Below are positions 10,953-20,788 of a stretch of 64,000 nucleotides of DNA, piece by piece (within the stretch, counting starts at the first letter, position 1; each line of letters opens with the position of its first letter). Where the stretch lies: the NCBI RefSeq assembly GCF_014489115.1, contig NZ_JACTAH010000002.1, forward strand, positions 62,001 to 126,000, read 5' to 3'. The notes under the pieces are model-generated. The model was given only the letters and a program-made list of their open reading frames with translations. It did not search any database and had not been told where the DNA came from. The translations under genes and the position numbers were made by a program. This DNA comes from Thauera sedimentorum (lineage in GTDB: Bacteria; Pseudomonadota; Gammaproteobacteria; Burkholderiales; Rhodocyclaceae).

Positions 10953-13187
10953 ATGCAAACACCCAACCCGCTCCGCACAGGCTCCCGGTTCGCGCTCGCA
11001 GTATTTGCAGCCTTGCTCCGCGCCCGCTTCTTCTTACGCGGCGGCCACCTGCCGCCGGCCGGCCACCAGGTGCCCGAGGACTTCGCTGGCGTCGGTGTTG
11101 CGGCAGGCGCGGATGCGGCACATGACGAGCTGCAGCTCGCCCATCTTGCCCGGCTGGGCGTGCGCCGCGTGCGCATCGACTACACCTACGGCGACGCAGA
11201 CCGCCCCGCCGGCCGCCTCTTGCCCAAGCTCGCTGCGGCCGGCTACCGCGTGAACCTGCACCTGCTGCAGCCCTTCGACGAAGCCCGGCAGATGCCCGAC
11301 GCGGCCGCCTGCGAGCGCTGGCGCGCCTTCCTGGCCGACACGCTGGACCGCTTCGGCGCGCTGGCCGACCTCGTCGAGGTCACCTCCACGGTCAATCGCC
11401 GCCGCTGGGCCGGCTACCGGCTCGACGGGCTGCTGGCCGCCTGGGACATCGCCCACGACGAGGTCCGCCGCCGCGGCCTCACGCTGGCGGGTCCCAGCAT
11501 CACCGACTTCGAGCCGGTCTACAACGTCGGCCTGCTGTCGCTGCTGCGCGAGCGGGGCCGCCTGCCCGACATCCACACCGACAACCTGTTCGCCGAGCGC
11601 GCCCTCCGCCCGGAACGCTGGGACCACAAGATCCTCGGCGAGCGCCTGGCGCCGCTGATCCGTTTCAACCTGGTCAAGAAGGCGCGTCTGCTCGCGCGCA
11701 TCGGCGCGCAGGCCGGGGTGCCGCGACTGGTATCCCCCGCCGCCTTCTGGACCCTGCCGCGCATCGAGCGCCGCCTGCCGGACAGCGAGCAGAAGCAGGC
11801 CGACTACCTCACCCGCTACTTCGTCCTCTGCGCCGCCTCGGGCGCGCTGGAGCACGCCAGCTGGGGGCCGCTCGCCTGCCATCGCGAGGGCCTGGTCGAC
11901 GACGGCGAACAGCCCTACCCCAAGCTCGAACGCATCACCCACTACGCTGCGGTGACCGGCCCCGAGTATCGCCCGCGCCCGGCTTTCGACGCCCTGGCGG
12001 CCTTCAACCGCCTCATCCCCGGCACGCGCTACGAAGGCCGGCTCAACCGGGGGCAAGGCCTGGAAGTGCACGCCTTCGCCGGCGCAGGGCGCCGCATCCA
12101 CGTCATCTGGACCACCAACGCCCGCGCGGCGGCCATGCCCGACCTGTACGACGCCGCCAGCCTGGCCGATGCGCGCATCCTCGACCGCGACGGTCTCGAG
12201 CTCTCCGGCACCGCCGCGCTCGAATCGCGCCTCGCCACCCTCGCCGTCACCGAGAAGCCGCTCTACCTGGTCTGGCCCGCCGACCAACAGCCGCAGGTGC
12301 TGCCCGGCGCCGCGCCGCTGCCCGGCCTGGTGGTGCACGCCCACGGCGGCGGCCTGCACTACTACCACCGCAAGGGCGAGTGGCACGGCATGGTGCGCGC
12401 GCAGGACGGCCTGGAGGCGGACGCGCTGATCCGCGCGCTGCACCCCGAGCAGGTCGGCGCGCCGAACGCGGACGCCACCCTGCGCCACGCGCGCAACGCC
12501 ATCTGGACCGTGGCCGACCCGCGCCACAGCGGCGCGCTGCTCGCCGTCAAGCAGCCGGTCAAGCACCACCTGCACAAGAAGCTGCTCGACCGCCTCAAGC
12601 CGTCCAAGGCCCGTCGCAGCTGGAACGGCGCCTGCGAACTGCTGCGCCGGGGGCTGGGCTCGGCCGCACCGGTGGCCTGGTTCGAGCAGCGCAGCGGGCG
12701 GGACCTGACGCTCAACTGGTACACCTGCGAGTACATGAGCGGACAAGTCTCGATCGGACGAGCCTTCTCCGCCTTTGCGCGCGGTGAGGGCATATACGAA
12801 GGACTGACTGCCGAGGACGTCTATCGCAACCTCGCAAGCTTTCTGCTGCGCATGCACGGCCGCGGCATATTCTTTCGGGACCTCTCGGGCGGAAACATCC
12901 TCGCCCAACGTGCGCCACAGGGCGGTCTCGCGTTCGCGCTGATCGACACCGCCCGCATCCGTCTATACCCTCACGGCGTCCCCGTACGGCACCGCATGGC
13001 CGACCTCGCCCGAGCCTGCCACAAACTGCACCCGGAAGGCCGTGAAGCCTTCATGGCGATCTACCTGCAGGGCATAGGTCATAAGTTCACTCTGTTGCAA
13101 CGGGCCGGTTTCCGCCTCTACGACTTCAAGGCTGCCCTGAAGCGCCGCCTGCGCAGAACCCGCGCCTACAGGGCACTCAAACGCTGA
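10953..13187 (+). CDS. glycoside-hydrolase-like / LPS-kinase-like fusion protein
   Basis: A 744-residue two-part protein. Residues about 50-420 look like a TIM-barrel glycosidase (LGVRRVRIDYTYGD, DLVEVTSTVNRRRWAGY, ASWGPLACHREGL). Residues about 540-744 look like an RfaP/InaA-type kinase with FFRDLSGGN (D643, N648) and LIDTAR (D665). The usual catalytic-loop His is replaced by Phe641, so activity may be altered. No clear signal peptide or membrane segment. The start at 10953 has a weak ribosome site. Location beside msbA and the core operon suggests a role in core or surface glycan modification; no specific function can be assigned. Confidence 0.65.
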   Translation: MQTPNPLRTGSRFALAVFAALLRARFFLRGGHLPPAGHQVPEDFAGVGVAAGADAAHDELQLAHLARLGVRRVRIDYTYGDADRPAGRLLPKLAAAGYRVNLHLLQPFDEARQMPDAAACERWRAFLADTLDRFGALADLVEVTSTVNRRRWAGYRLDGLLAAWDIAHDEVRRRGLTLAGPSITDFEPVYNVGLLSLLRERGRLPDIHTDNLFAERALRPERWDHKILGERLAPLIRFNLVKKARLLARIGAQAGVPRLVSPAAFWTLPRIERRLPDSEQKQADYLTRYFVLCAASGALEHASWGPLACHREGLVDDGEQPYPKLERITHYAAVTGPEYRPRPAFDALAAFNRLIPGTRYEGRLNRGQGLEVHAFAGAGRRIHVIWTTNARAAAMPDLYDAASLADARILDRDGLELSGTAALESRLATLAVTEKPLYLVWPADQQPQVLPGAAPLPGLVVHAHGGGLHYYHRKGEWHGMVRAQDGLEADALIRALHPEQVGAPNADATLRHARNAIWTVADPRHSGALLAVKQPVKHHLHKKLLDRLKPSKARRSWNGACELLRRGLGSAAPVAWFEQRSGRDLTLNWYTCEYMSGQVSIGRAFSAFARGEGIYEGLTAEDVYRNLASFLLRMHGRGIFFRDLSGGNILAQRAPQGGLAFALIDTARIRLYPHGVPVRHRMADLARACHKLHPEGREAFMAIYLQGIGHKFTLLQRAGFRLYDFKAALKRRLRRTRAYRALKR

Positions 13188-13206
13188 GCGGCTTGCTCCG
13201 ACTGCC

Positions 13207-13224
13207 TGTTGCACGCATGCAACA
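13207..13224. other. 7-bp inverted repeat, no T-run
   Basis: TGTTGCA-CGCA-TGCAACA is a perfect 7-bp hairpin 20 bp after the fusion gene and about 145 bp before the porin start. Lacking a T-tract, it could be a weak terminator stem or an operator for the porin gene. Confidence 0.35.
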
Positions 13225-13368
13225 AGATTTGTCGAAATGCGCGGCTTTTACCCGCTAACGCTTGCGCGGTCACATGCGGGTTTGCAGAATCGCAGGCAAC
13301 TTCTCGTTATGAGAGGTCAACAGGCCGCGGGACACCGCGACCTCCACTTCAAGCAAGAGGAGAATTAC

Positions 13369-14403
13369 ATGCAGAAGAAACTGATCGCGCTGGCTGTCGC
13401 TGGCCTGGTTTCCGCTCCGGCTTTCGCCCAGTCCAACGTGACTGTGTACGGTATCGTCGATATGTTCGTTGGCCACAGCAAGGCCGGCGACACCAAGGCT
13501 ACCGACGTTCTCTCCGGCGGCCTGGCTGGCAGCCGTCTGGGCTTCAAGGGCACCGAAGACCTCGGCAACGGCATGAAGGCCCTGTTCACCCTCGAATACG
13601 GCATCAGCCCCGACATCTCCGGCGGCGGCCTGACCTTCACCCGCCAGAGCTTCGTCGGCCTGTCCGGCAACTTCGGTACCGTGACCCTGGGTCGCCAGTA
13701 CGCTCCGGGTTACTACGCTACCGCCGCTCTCGGCGCCGTGGCTGCCGGCCCGCTGGACCCGATCGCCGTGCTGACCTCCGGTCTGGGCATCGCCCCGGGC
13801 AGCAACGCCCGTTGGGAAAACGCCATCAACTACGCCTCCCCGTCCTTCGGCGGCTTCTCCGCTCAGGCCATCTACTCCTTCAGCGGCAAGTCCGGCGACG
13901 GCACCGTTGTTGACGGCCTCGGCGACCGCAACCGCATGGACAGCAACGACGTCGGCCTGGGCCTGACCTATGCCAACGGCCCGCTGGACGTTCGCTACGT
14001 GTATCAGGCTGCCGAGAACCTCACCGACGTCGAGCAAGACGAGCACCTGATCGGCGCCGGCTACAACTTCGGCGTGATGAAGCTGGTCGCTTCCTACCAG
14101 ATCGCCAACATCGACGCCCCGGGCGCTAGCGACTTCGACATCAAGGTCGCCACCATCGGCGGCATCATCCCGGTTGGCGCCGGCAACATCCACGTGTCCG
14201 TCGGCAAGCGCAGCGACGACCGTAGCGAGCGTGACGCCACCTCCGTCGGCCTGGCCTACACCCACGGCCTGTCCAAGCGCACCACCGTGTACGCTGGCAT
14301 GAACCGCACCAGCAACGACGACAACGCCGCTTTCGGCTCCGTGCTGGGCATTGCCGGCGAGAACGAGACCGCGTTCGCCGTCGGTATCAACCACAAGTTC
14401 TAA
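13369..14403 (+). CDS. Gram-negative trimeric porin
   Basis: A 344-residue outer-membrane general porin of the betaproteobacterial type. The start at 13369 is set by a strong AAGAGGAG ribosome site 7 bp upstream and yields a classic signal peptide, MQKKLIALAVAGLVSAPAFA, cleaved before QSNVTVYGIVD. Repeated amphipathic strands, LGFKGTEDLGNGMKALFTLE and the C-terminal aromatic signature ending in NHKF are typical of 16-strand porins. Codon use is strikingly uniform (CTG, ACC, GGC), as in highly expressed genes. It is monocistronic, with a strong terminator right after it. Confidence 0.93.
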   Translation: MQKKLIALAVAGLVSAPAFAQSNVTVYGIVDMFVGHSKAGDTKATDVLSGGLAGSRLGFKGTEDLGNGMKALFTLEYGISPDISGGGLTFTRQSFVGLSGNFGTVTLGRQYAPGYYATAALGAVAAGPLDPIAVLTSGLGIAPGSNARWENAINYASPSFGGFSAQAIYSFSGKSGDGTVVDGLGDRNRMDSNDVGLGLTYANGPLDVRYVYQAAENLTDVEQDEHLIGAGYNFGVMKLVASYQIANIDAPGASDFDIKVATIGGIIPVGAGNIHVSVGKRSDDRSERDATSVGLAYTHGLSKRTTVYAGMNRTSNDDNAAFGSVLGIAGENETAFAVGINHKF

Positions 14404-14428
14404 TCGTTTCCAAACGATCCGAGCTGCA

Positions 14429-14459
14429 AACGGGCGCTTCGGCGCCCGTTTTTGTTTTT
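14429..14459 (+). terminator. intrinsic terminator of the porin gene
   Basis: Perfect 9-bp stem AACGGGCGC/GCGCCCGTT (14429-14437, 14442-14450) closed by a TTCG tetraloop and followed by a T-rich tract to 14459. Confidence 0.93.
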
Positions 14460-14511
14460 GGCGCCAACCAGGCGCTCACGTCCTGATTGCTCGGGCAATA
14501 CAAGCCGATCC

Positions 14512-14540
14512 GTGACAGCCCCTTGCCTGACGGCTAGAAT
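14512..14540 (+). promoter_or_regulatory. sigma-70-type promoter for rfbA
   Basis: GTGACA (14512-14517), 17-bp spacer, TAGAAT (14535-14540), about 48 bp before the rfbA ATG. It lies directly after the porin terminator, so the dTDP-sugar genes are an independent unit. Confidence 0.6.
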
Positions 14541-14587
14541 CCGGGCGCTGCGGCAAAGCCGCCCGTCACCTGTTCCGGACTCCCCCC

Positions 14588-15463
14588 ATGAAAGGCATCA
14601 TCCTTGCCGGCGGCGCCGGCACCCGGCTGCATCCGGCCACGCTGGCCATCTCCAAGCAGTTGTTGCCGGTGTTCGACAAGCCGATGATCTACTACCCGCT
14701 CAGCACCCTGATGCTGGCGGGCATCCGCGACATCCTGATCATCTCCACGCCGCAGGACACCCCACGCTTCGAGCAATTGCTCGGCGACGGCGCCCGCTGG
14801 GGTCTGAACCTGCAGTACGCGGTGCAGCCCAGCCCGGACGGGCTGGCGCAGGCTTTCCTGATCGGCGAGGAGTTCATCGCCGGCGAGCACTGCGCGCTGG
14901 TGCTGGGCGACAACATCTTCTACGGGCACGACTTTCACCTGCTGCTACGCAACGCGGCGACAAGGCCTGTGGGCGCAAGTGTGTTTGCCTATCATGTGCA
15001 CGACCCCGAGCGCTACGGCGTGGTGGACTTCGACGCACAAGGCAAGGCGCTATCGCTGGAAGAAAAGCCAGGCAAGCCACGATCCAACTACGCCGTGACC
15101 GGGCTTTACTTCTACGACCGGCAGGTCGTAGAGCTTGCCCGCTCACTGAAACCTTCTGCTCGCGGCGAGCTGGAGATCACCGACCTCAACCGCCTGTATC
15201 TGGAACGCGGGCAGCTTGCGGTGGAGATCATGGGCCGCGGCTACGCTTGGCTGGACACCGGCACCCACGAAAGCCTGCTGGACGCCAGCCAGTTCATCGC
15301 CACGCTGGAGAAACGCCAGGGCCTGAAGGTGGCCTGCCCGGAGGAGATCGCCTGGCGAAGCGGCTGGATCGGTGACGACGCACTACGCGAACTGGCCGAA
15401 CCTCTGGCCAAGAACGGCTACGGCCAGTACCTGCAAAGCCTGCTGCGCACAAAGGTGTTCTGA
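14588..15463 (+). CDS. rfbA: glucose-1-phosphate thymidylyltransferase
   Basis: Makes dTDP-glucose from glucose-1-phosphate and dTTP, the first step of dTDP-L-rhamnose synthesis. The 291-residue protein has the N-terminal signature [40 protein letters not shown] and the [20 protein letters not shown] block. Its TGA overlaps the rfbC ATG (TGATG). rfbB and rfbD, needed to complete rhamnose synthesis, are not in the window. The ribosome site is poor. Confidence 0.95.
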   Translation: MKGIILAGGAGTRLHPATLAISKQLLPVFDKPMIYYPLSTLMLAGIRDILIISTPQDTPRFEQLLGDGARWGLNLQYAVQPSPDGLAQAFLIGEEFIAGEHCALVLGDNIFYGHDFHLLLRNAATRPVGASVFAYHVHDPERYGVVDFDAQGKALSLEEKPGKPRSNYAVTGLYFYDRQVVELARSLKPSARGELEITDLNRLYLERGQLAVEIMGRGYAWLDTGTHESLLDASQFIATLEKRQGLKVACPEEIAWRSGWIGDDALRELAEPLAKNGYGQYLQSLLRTKVF

Positions 15464-16005
15464 TGCAAGCCACTCCGCTCGCCATTCCCGAGGTCGTATT
15501 GTTCACCCCGCGCGTGTTCGGTGACGAACGCGGCTTCTTCTTCGAGAGCTACAACCAGCACGCCTTCCGCGAGGCGACGGGGCTGACGACGGACTTCGTT
15601 CAGGACAACCACAGCCGCTCCGCCCGCGACGTGCTGCGCGGCCTGCACTATCAGGTCGAACCCCGCGCCCAGGGCAAGCTGGTGCGTGTGGTGCAGGGCG
15701 CGGTGTTCGACGTCGCGGTAGACATCCGCCCCGGTTCACCCACCTTCGGTCACTGGGTAGGCGAGGAACTGTCCGCGGAGAACAAGCGCCAGATGTGGGT
15801 CCCTCCCGGGTTCGCACACGGTTTCCTCACGCTCTCCGAGTCCGCTGAATTCCTCTACAAGACCACTGACTTCTACTCCCCCGAACACGAACGCTGCATC
15901 GCCTGGGACGATCCGGACCTTGCGATCGATTGGCCGCTCGAGGGCCGCACCCCCAGGTTGTCGGAGAAGGATCTGCGTGGCGCACGTTTCAGTACTCTGC
16001 GCTGA
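15463..16005 (+). CDS. rfbC: dTDP-4-dehydrorhamnose 3,5-epimerase
   Basis: Cupin-fold epimerase of 180 residues, third enzyme of dTDP-L-rhamnose synthesis. Visible signatures are [30 protein letters not shown] (catalytic His region), [18 protein letters not shown] and [13 protein letters not shown]. It is translationally coupled to rfbA by a one-base overlap and ends 29 bp before the next gene, so the three probably form one transcript. Confidence 0.95.
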   Translation: MQATPLAIPEVVLFTPRVFGDERGFFFESYNQHAFREATGLTTDFVQDNHSRSARDVLRGLHYQVEPRAQGKLVRVVQGAVFDVAVDIRPGSPTFGHWVGEELSAENKRQMWVPPGFAHGFLTLSESAEFLYKTTDFYSPEHERCIAWDDPDLAIDWPLEGRTPRLSEKDLRGARFSTLR

Positions 16006-16034
16006 GATACTCCTCCCTCATACAAGAATCGTCC

Positions 16035-17312
16035 ATGCTCACATTGCCCCAAGTACGTCTTGCCGTAATCGGCCTCGGCTACGTCGGCCTGCCGCTAGCG
16101 GTCGAGTTCGGCAAGCACCGCGAGGTGCTCGGTTTCGACATCAACACGACACGCATCGAGGCGTTGCGCGCCGGGCACGATGCGACGCTGGAGGTCGACG
16201 ACGCCGATTTGCGCAGTGCATCCGGGTTGCGCTTCACCGCTGACGCGACCGAACTGGCCGCCTGCAACGTGTTCATCGTCACCGTGCCCACGCCCATCGA
16301 CGAGCACAAGCGCCCCGACCTTACACCGCTGATCAAGGCGTCCGAGACCGTAGGCCGTGTGCTCAAGCGCGGTGACGTCGTGATCTACGAATCCACGGTC
16401 TATCCTGGGGCCACCGAAGAGGACTGCGTCCCGGTGCTCGAAAGGCTCTCCGGCCTCAAGTTCAACGCCGACTTCTTCGCGGGTTACAGCCCGGAACGCA
16501 TCAACCCGGGCGACAAGGAACATCGCGTCACGACGATCAAGAAAGTCACCTCCGGCTCCACCCCGGAAGTGGGGGAACTGGTCGATGCGCTCTACCGCCA
16601 GATCATCACCGCGGGTACCCACAAGGCCGAAAGCATCCGCGTTGCCGAGGCCGCGAAGGTCATCGAGAACACCCAGCGCGATCTCAACATTGCGCTGATC
16701 AACGAGTTGGCCATCATCTTCAACAAGATGGGCATCGACACCGAAGCGGTGCTCAAGGCGGCCGGTACCAAATGGAACTTCCTGCCTTTCCGCCCAGGGT
16801 TGGTCGGCGGGCATTGCATCGGCGTCGATCCCTACTACCTCACCCACAAGGCCCAGGCCATCGGCTACCACCCCGAGATCATCCTCGCCGGCCGGCGCCT
16901 GAACGACGGCATGGGGGCTTACGTGGTTTCGCAGCTGGTGAAGGCCATGCTCAAGCGCCGCATCCAGGTCGAAGGTTCGCGGGTGCTGGTCATGGGTCTG
17001 ACCTTCAAGGAAAACTGCCCCGACCTGCGCAACACCCGCGTCGTCGATATCGTGCGCGAACTCGCAGACTACGGCATCGCGGTGGACGTCTTCGACCCTT
17101 GGGTGAGTGCCGACGAAGCCCTTCACGAGTATGGCATCTCGCCGGTCGACGAACCTGCCTCCCACGCCTACGATGCCATCGTGCTGGCGGTGGCACACGA
17201 GCAGTTCAGAGAGCTCGGCGCAGAACGGATACGCGCGCTCGGCAAGCCCCAGCACGTGCTCTATGACCTCAAGTATCTGCTGCCGGCTGGCGAGGCGGAC
17301 CTGCGTCTCTGA
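16035..17312 (+). CDS. UDP-N-acetylhexosamine dehydrogenase (TviB/WbpA-like)
   Basis: Nucleotide-sugar dehydrogenase of 425 residues that oxidises the C6 of UDP-GlcNAc-type sugars to uronic acids with NAD. The ATG at 16035 gives [19 protein letters not shown] (Rossmann site). Further signs are [14 protein letters not shown], the central [20 protein letters not shown] helix and the catalytic-Cys loop [15 protein letters not shown]. The sequence is closer to Vi-antigen TviB and WbpA than to UDP-glucose dehydrogenase. The epimerase partner usually found beside it is absent here. Confidence 0.88.
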   Translation: MLTLPQVRLAVIGLGYVGLPLAVEFGKHREVLGFDINTTRIEALRAGHDATLEVDDADLRSASGLRFTADATELAACNVFIVTVPTPIDEHKRPDLTPLIKASETVGRVLKRGDVVIYESTVYPGATEEDCVPVLERLSGLKFNADFFAGYSPERINPGDKEHRVTTIKKVTSGSTPEVGELVDALYRQIITAGTHKAESIRVAEAAKVIENTQRDLNIALINELAIIFNKMGIDTEAVLKAAGTKWNFLPFRPGLVGGHCIGVDPYYLTHKAQAIGYHPEIILAGRRLNDGMGAYVVSQLVKAMLKRRIQVEGSRVLVMGLTFKENCPDLRNTRVVDIVRELADYGIAVDVFDPWVSADEALHEYGISPVDEPASHAYDAIVLAVAHEQFRELGAERIRALGKPQHVLYDLKYLLPAGEADLRL

Positions 17313-17337
17313 TCGGAACTTGCCCCCGGATGCGACC

Positions 17338-17380
17338 GCGTCAGCAAGGCGACAGCTGAACACCTTGCCAATACTGACGC
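17338..17380. other. imperfect hairpin between convergent genes
   Basis: GCGTCAG (17338-17344) pairs with CTGACGC (17374-17380), reinforced by CAAGG/CCTTG inside. It lies between the stops of the dehydrogenase and the converging GT-C-like gene. There is no T-run, so at most it is a weak bidirectional terminator. Confidence 0.4.
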
Positions 17381-17410
17381 CTGGATCTTCGCGAAACCTG
17401 CCGCCTTTCG

Positions 17411-18919
17411 CTAGCGGTGATCCAAAGCAGGGGCGGCAGACCGCACGAACGCGTGGACTGTCCTGTTCCTGGCGTCGGCAAAGCGTTCGACGCTCCGCAG
17501 CCCTTTTTCCTTCGCCCAATGCTGCAGGTCGGGCGAGTCAGAGGGCAGGTCGAGCAGTGCAAGGTCGATAGCGCCGCTGGCGAGCGCAACGAGCGCTTCT
17601 TCCCGCCCCCTGATCGACTGCGCTTGCGGGCCGTGGTAGGGCCAGCCGACAAGGTAGATCACTTCCCTGGGCTCCACGAACACTCGCGACGGGTCGGCCC
17701 CATGTAGTTTGAGCCAGGTCGCGGCGTCCATCATGCGCGTTTCTGGAGGCGTCGTGGAGATCACGTTAGACAGCCCCATCATCACCGCTATCGCTATCAA
17801 CGGAATGCGCCAGCGCGCGATCCGTTGGAAAAGATGCGCGAGCCCAACCGAAACCAGCGGCACGGCAAGGAGGTTGAGCAGCGCAACATATCGCGAGGAC
17901 AAGAACATGCTATCAAGCACGAATGCCAGTGGCACGATGGCATACACGGCGAAAGCGATCGCGAAAGGAGCGGCGGACACTAGCAGTACTGGCAGGCGCG
18001 GGCGTATCAAGGCGTAGATGCCCGGAACGATGAGCAGGCCGAAGTTCGAGATGAACTTGCTCAGGAGAAGGCCGAACGCACCGAAGAACAGGATTGTCGG
18101 CATCTGCTTGATGGCGTACTTGTTGTCTATCTGACTGCCAATCTCAGCCGCCATGGCGAAGAATCGATCGTGCTTGGAGGCAAGGTCGATCGCGTTGAGC
18201 TGCTGAGCCACCCGGCTGCCAAACTCCGCGTCACCGACGCCAGCCAGAAGGCCGACACCGACCCCTCCAAGCAAGGGCGGCAGTAGGAACATCGCCACTC
18301 GCCTCCAGCCACAACCATGCCGTATCGAGATCAACTGCCAGAGAACGGGGACAGCGAGAAAGATCAGCGTCTCCAGTCGGAAAAGGGCGGCCGCACAGAT
18401 CGCGGACTGCGCAGCCAATCCGCCTGCCCATCCCGGGCGTCGTGCCCAACGCAGTAGCAGCCAGAGCGCCAGAAACAGGAGAAACCACGCCCCGAACTCC
18501 CGAATGATGTGATCACGGTAGTTGTTGAGCGCCGGCACCGTCAGCACGACGACCATTGCCGCCCACCCGGACCGAGGCAGCATTTCGCGAGTACAAGCGA
18601 CGATCAGCGAACAGGTGCCCGCGATGAAGACTGTCGACAGCAGATAGCCGGACGCCTCCACCTCAAGGCCGGTAAACGACGAAACGGCAGCCATCAGGAT
18701 AGGCAAGAACGGCCAGTCGAAGAGCTGCAGGGCGGCACTCAGCCCCTCACTCTGAAACGCCCTCGCCGTCTCTACGTACAGCATGCCGTCGTCGTTCGGC
18801 GTGATCGCAGCCGATAGTGCGATCAGTGACAGCAGAATGCTAAGAGCGAACGCAGTCCAAACCGGTCCGACGTGCTCCGCACAAGATACCAACCTGTGAC
18901 GACTCACAGGAGGCTTCAT
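17411..18919 (-). CDS. polytopic GT-C-type membrane protein, putative glycosyltransferase
   Basis: A 502-residue integral membrane protein with about ten hydrophobic helices. After the first helix comes TPNDDGMLYVE with the acidic pair D43-D44, the position where GT-C (PMT/ArnT-like) transferases carry their catalytic acidic motif, followed by a short soluble C-terminal domain. Such enzymes use polyprenyl-linked sugars on the periplasmic side. It starts within the stop of the upstream carbamoyltransferase (4-bp overlap), so both are co-transcribed. Base composition is clearly lower in GC (one 60-base line counts 55%), suggesting transfer. The function is inferred from fold only. Confidence 0.65.
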   Translation of the reverse strand: MKPPVSRHRLVSCAEHVGPVWTAFALSILLSLIALSAAITPNDDGMLYVETARAFQSEGLSAALQLFDWPFLPILMAAVSSFTGLEVEASGYLLSTVFIAGTCSLIVACTREMLPRSGWAAMVVVLTVPALNNYRDHIIREFGAWFLLFLALWLLLRWARRPGWAGGLAAQSAICAAALFRLETLIFLAVPVLWQLISIRHGCGWRRVAMFLLPPLLGGVGVGLLAGVGDAEFGSRVAQQLNAIDLASKHDRFFAMAAEIGSQIDNKYAIKQMPTILFFGAFGLLLSKFISNFGLLIVPGIYALIRPRLPVLLVSAAPFAIAFAVYAIVPLAFVLDSMFLSSRYVALLNLLAVPLVSVGLAHLFQRIARWRIPLIAIAVMMGLSNVISTTPPETRMMDAATWLKLHGADPSRVFVEPREVIYLVGWPYHGPQAQSIRGREEALVALASGAIDLALLDLPSDSPDLQHWAKEKGLRSVERFADARNRTVHAFVRSAAPALDHR

Positions 18920-20658
18920 GCACCCACGCTCTCCTTCACCACCAGCACATCTTCCATGATCAGATACTGCAGATCCGATCCGAAGAACATGTTCAGCGCG
19001 TCGGTGGGCGAGCAGATCATCGGCTCACCGCGGCGGTTGAGCGAGGTGTTGAGCACCACGCCATTGCCGGTGCGCTTTTCCAGTTCCTTCATCAGGTCGT
19101 AGTAGCGCGGGTTGAACTCGCGCTTGAGGACCTGGGCGCGCGAGGTGCCGTCTTCGTGCACCACTTCCGGCACGCGCTCCTTCCAGCCCTCGGCGACTTC
19201 GAAGGTGAAGGTCATGAAGGGCGCGGGGTGGTCGGTGCCGAGCATCTGCGGGCCGACGGTATCGAGCATGCTGGGGCAGAACGGGCGCCAGCGCTCACGG
19301 AACTTGATCTGCTCGTTGATGCGGTCGGCCACCCCGGGCGCGCTGGGGCAGCCGAGGATGGAGCGCCCGCCGAGCGCGCGCGGGCCGAATTCCATGCGTC
19401 CCTGGAACCAGGCCACCGGGTTGCCGTCGGCCAGCACCTTGGCGATGTGCGCCGGCACATCATCAATCTTCTGCCACTTGGGCTGCGCCGGATGGCGGGC
19501 ACAGGCGGCGATGACGTCCTCGTTGCTGTAGGCCGGGCCGAGATAGACGTGTTCCATCTTCTCCACCGGCACGCCGCGCTTCACCGAGACGTAGGCGGCC
19601 GCGCCAACCGCGGTGCCCGAGTCGCCGGAAGCCGGCTGCACGAAGAGCTCCTTGACCTCCGGACGGGCGATGATCTTCTGGTTGAGCTTGACGTTCAGCG
19701 CGCCGCCGCCGGCAAAGGCCAGCTTGCCGGTCTCGCGCAGGATGTCGCCCAGGTAGTAGTCCATCATCTGCAGGGCGAGGTCTTCGAACAGCTTCTGCAT
19801 GCTCGCCGCGTAGTGGATGTAGGGCTCGTCGGCGATGTCGCCGTGGCGCATCGGGCCCAGCCAGTCGATCAGCTTGGGCGAGAAGTAGTAGCCCTTGCCA
19901 TTTTCCTTGTAGCGCCGCAGGCCGATGACGTTGGCGAGATCGGTGTTGATGACCAGTTCGCCGTTCTCGAACTTCGCCAGTTGCGAGAAATCGTATTTGT
20001 CCGGATCGCCGTAGGGCGCCATGCCCATGACCTTGTATTCGCCGTCGAGCATCTCGAAGCCGAGGTACTCGGTGATCGCACCGTACAGGCCGCCGAGCGA
20101 ATCCGGGTCGTAAAACTCCTTGATCTTGTGGATGCGGCCGTTCTCGCCGTAGCCGAAGAAGGTGGTGGCGTACTCGCCCTTGCCGTCGATGCCGAGGATG
20201 GCGGTCTTTTCCGTGAAGCCGGAACAGTGATAGGCGCTGGAGGCGTGGGTGAGGTGGTGCTCGACCGGCACGATTTCGGTCTTGCCGAGGTCGAAACCCA
20301 GCTGCTGCAGGCACCATTCGATGCGCTTCTTGTAGCGATGGAAGCGCCGGTTGCCCATCAGGATGGCGTCCAGCCCGCGGTCGGGCGCGTACCAGTAGCG
20401 CTTGGCGTAGTGCCAGCGCGCCTTGTCGAAGATGCTGATCGGCGCGAAGGGGATGGCGACCGCACTGACGTCCTTGGGCTTGATGCCGGCAAAATCCAGG
20501 CAGAAGCGCGCGGATTCGTAGGGCATGCGGTGCTTGGCGTGCTTGTCGCGCACGAAGCGCTCTTCTTCCGCCGCGGCGACCAGCTTGCCGTCGATGTAGA
20601 GGGCGGCAGAGGGGTCGTGGGTCAGGGCGCCGGACAGGCCGAGGATGGTCTGGGACAA
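18916..20658 (-). CDS. carbamoyltransferase (WapO-like, TobZ/NodU family)
   Basis: A 580-residue O-carbamoyltransferase. The N-terminal Kae1-like domain has LGLSGALTHDPSAAL, EEERFVRDKH and the metal-site HHLTHASSAYH. The C-terminal domain shows WFQGRMEFGPRALGGRSIL and NTSLNRRGEPM. In P. aeruginosa a very similar enzyme (WapO, PA5005, from memory) carbamoylates heptose II of the LPS core. With a complete waa operon 10 kb away, LPS-core carbamoylation is the best guess. A TATAAT hexamer (20723-20728 on this strand) lies upstream of the start. Confidence 0.88.
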   Translation of the reverse strand: MSQTILGLSGALTHDPSAALYIDGKLVAAAEEERFVRDKHAKHRMPYESARFCLDFAGIKPKDVSAVAIPFAPISIFDKARWHYAKRYWYAPDRGLDAILMGNRRFHRYKKRIEWCLQQLGFDLGKTEIVPVEHHLTHASSAYHCSGFTEKTAILGIDGKGEYATTFFGYGENGRIHKIKEFYDPDSLGGLYGAITEYLGFEMLDGEYKVMGMAPYGDPDKYDFSQLAKFENGELVINTDLANVIGLRRYKENGKGYYFSPKLIDWLGPMRHGDIADEPYIHYAASMQKLFEDLALQMMDYYLGDILRETGKLAFAGGGALNVKLNQKIIARPEVKELFVQPASGDSGTAVGAAAYVSVKRGVPVEKMEHVYLGPAYSNEDVIAACARHPAQPKWQKIDDVPAHIAKVLADGNPVAWFQGRMEFGPRALGGRSILGCPSAPGVADRINEQIKFRERWRPFCPSMLDTVGPQMLGTDHPAPFMTFTFEVAEGWKERVPEVVHEDGTSRAQVLKREFNPRYYDLMKELEKRTGNGVVLNTSLNRRGEPMICSPTDALNMFFGSDLQYLIMEDVLVVKESVGA

Positions 20659-20788
20659 GGGGAAACCTCTTCAGGGCCGGGCAGCAGCGCGCACCAGCCG
20701 GAAAGCGTCATGGAAACAGCGGATTATACATGCGGGGCATGCCACGCCGCCCGGCCTGCTGGCGCCGGACGGCGGGCATCGGGTGCGC

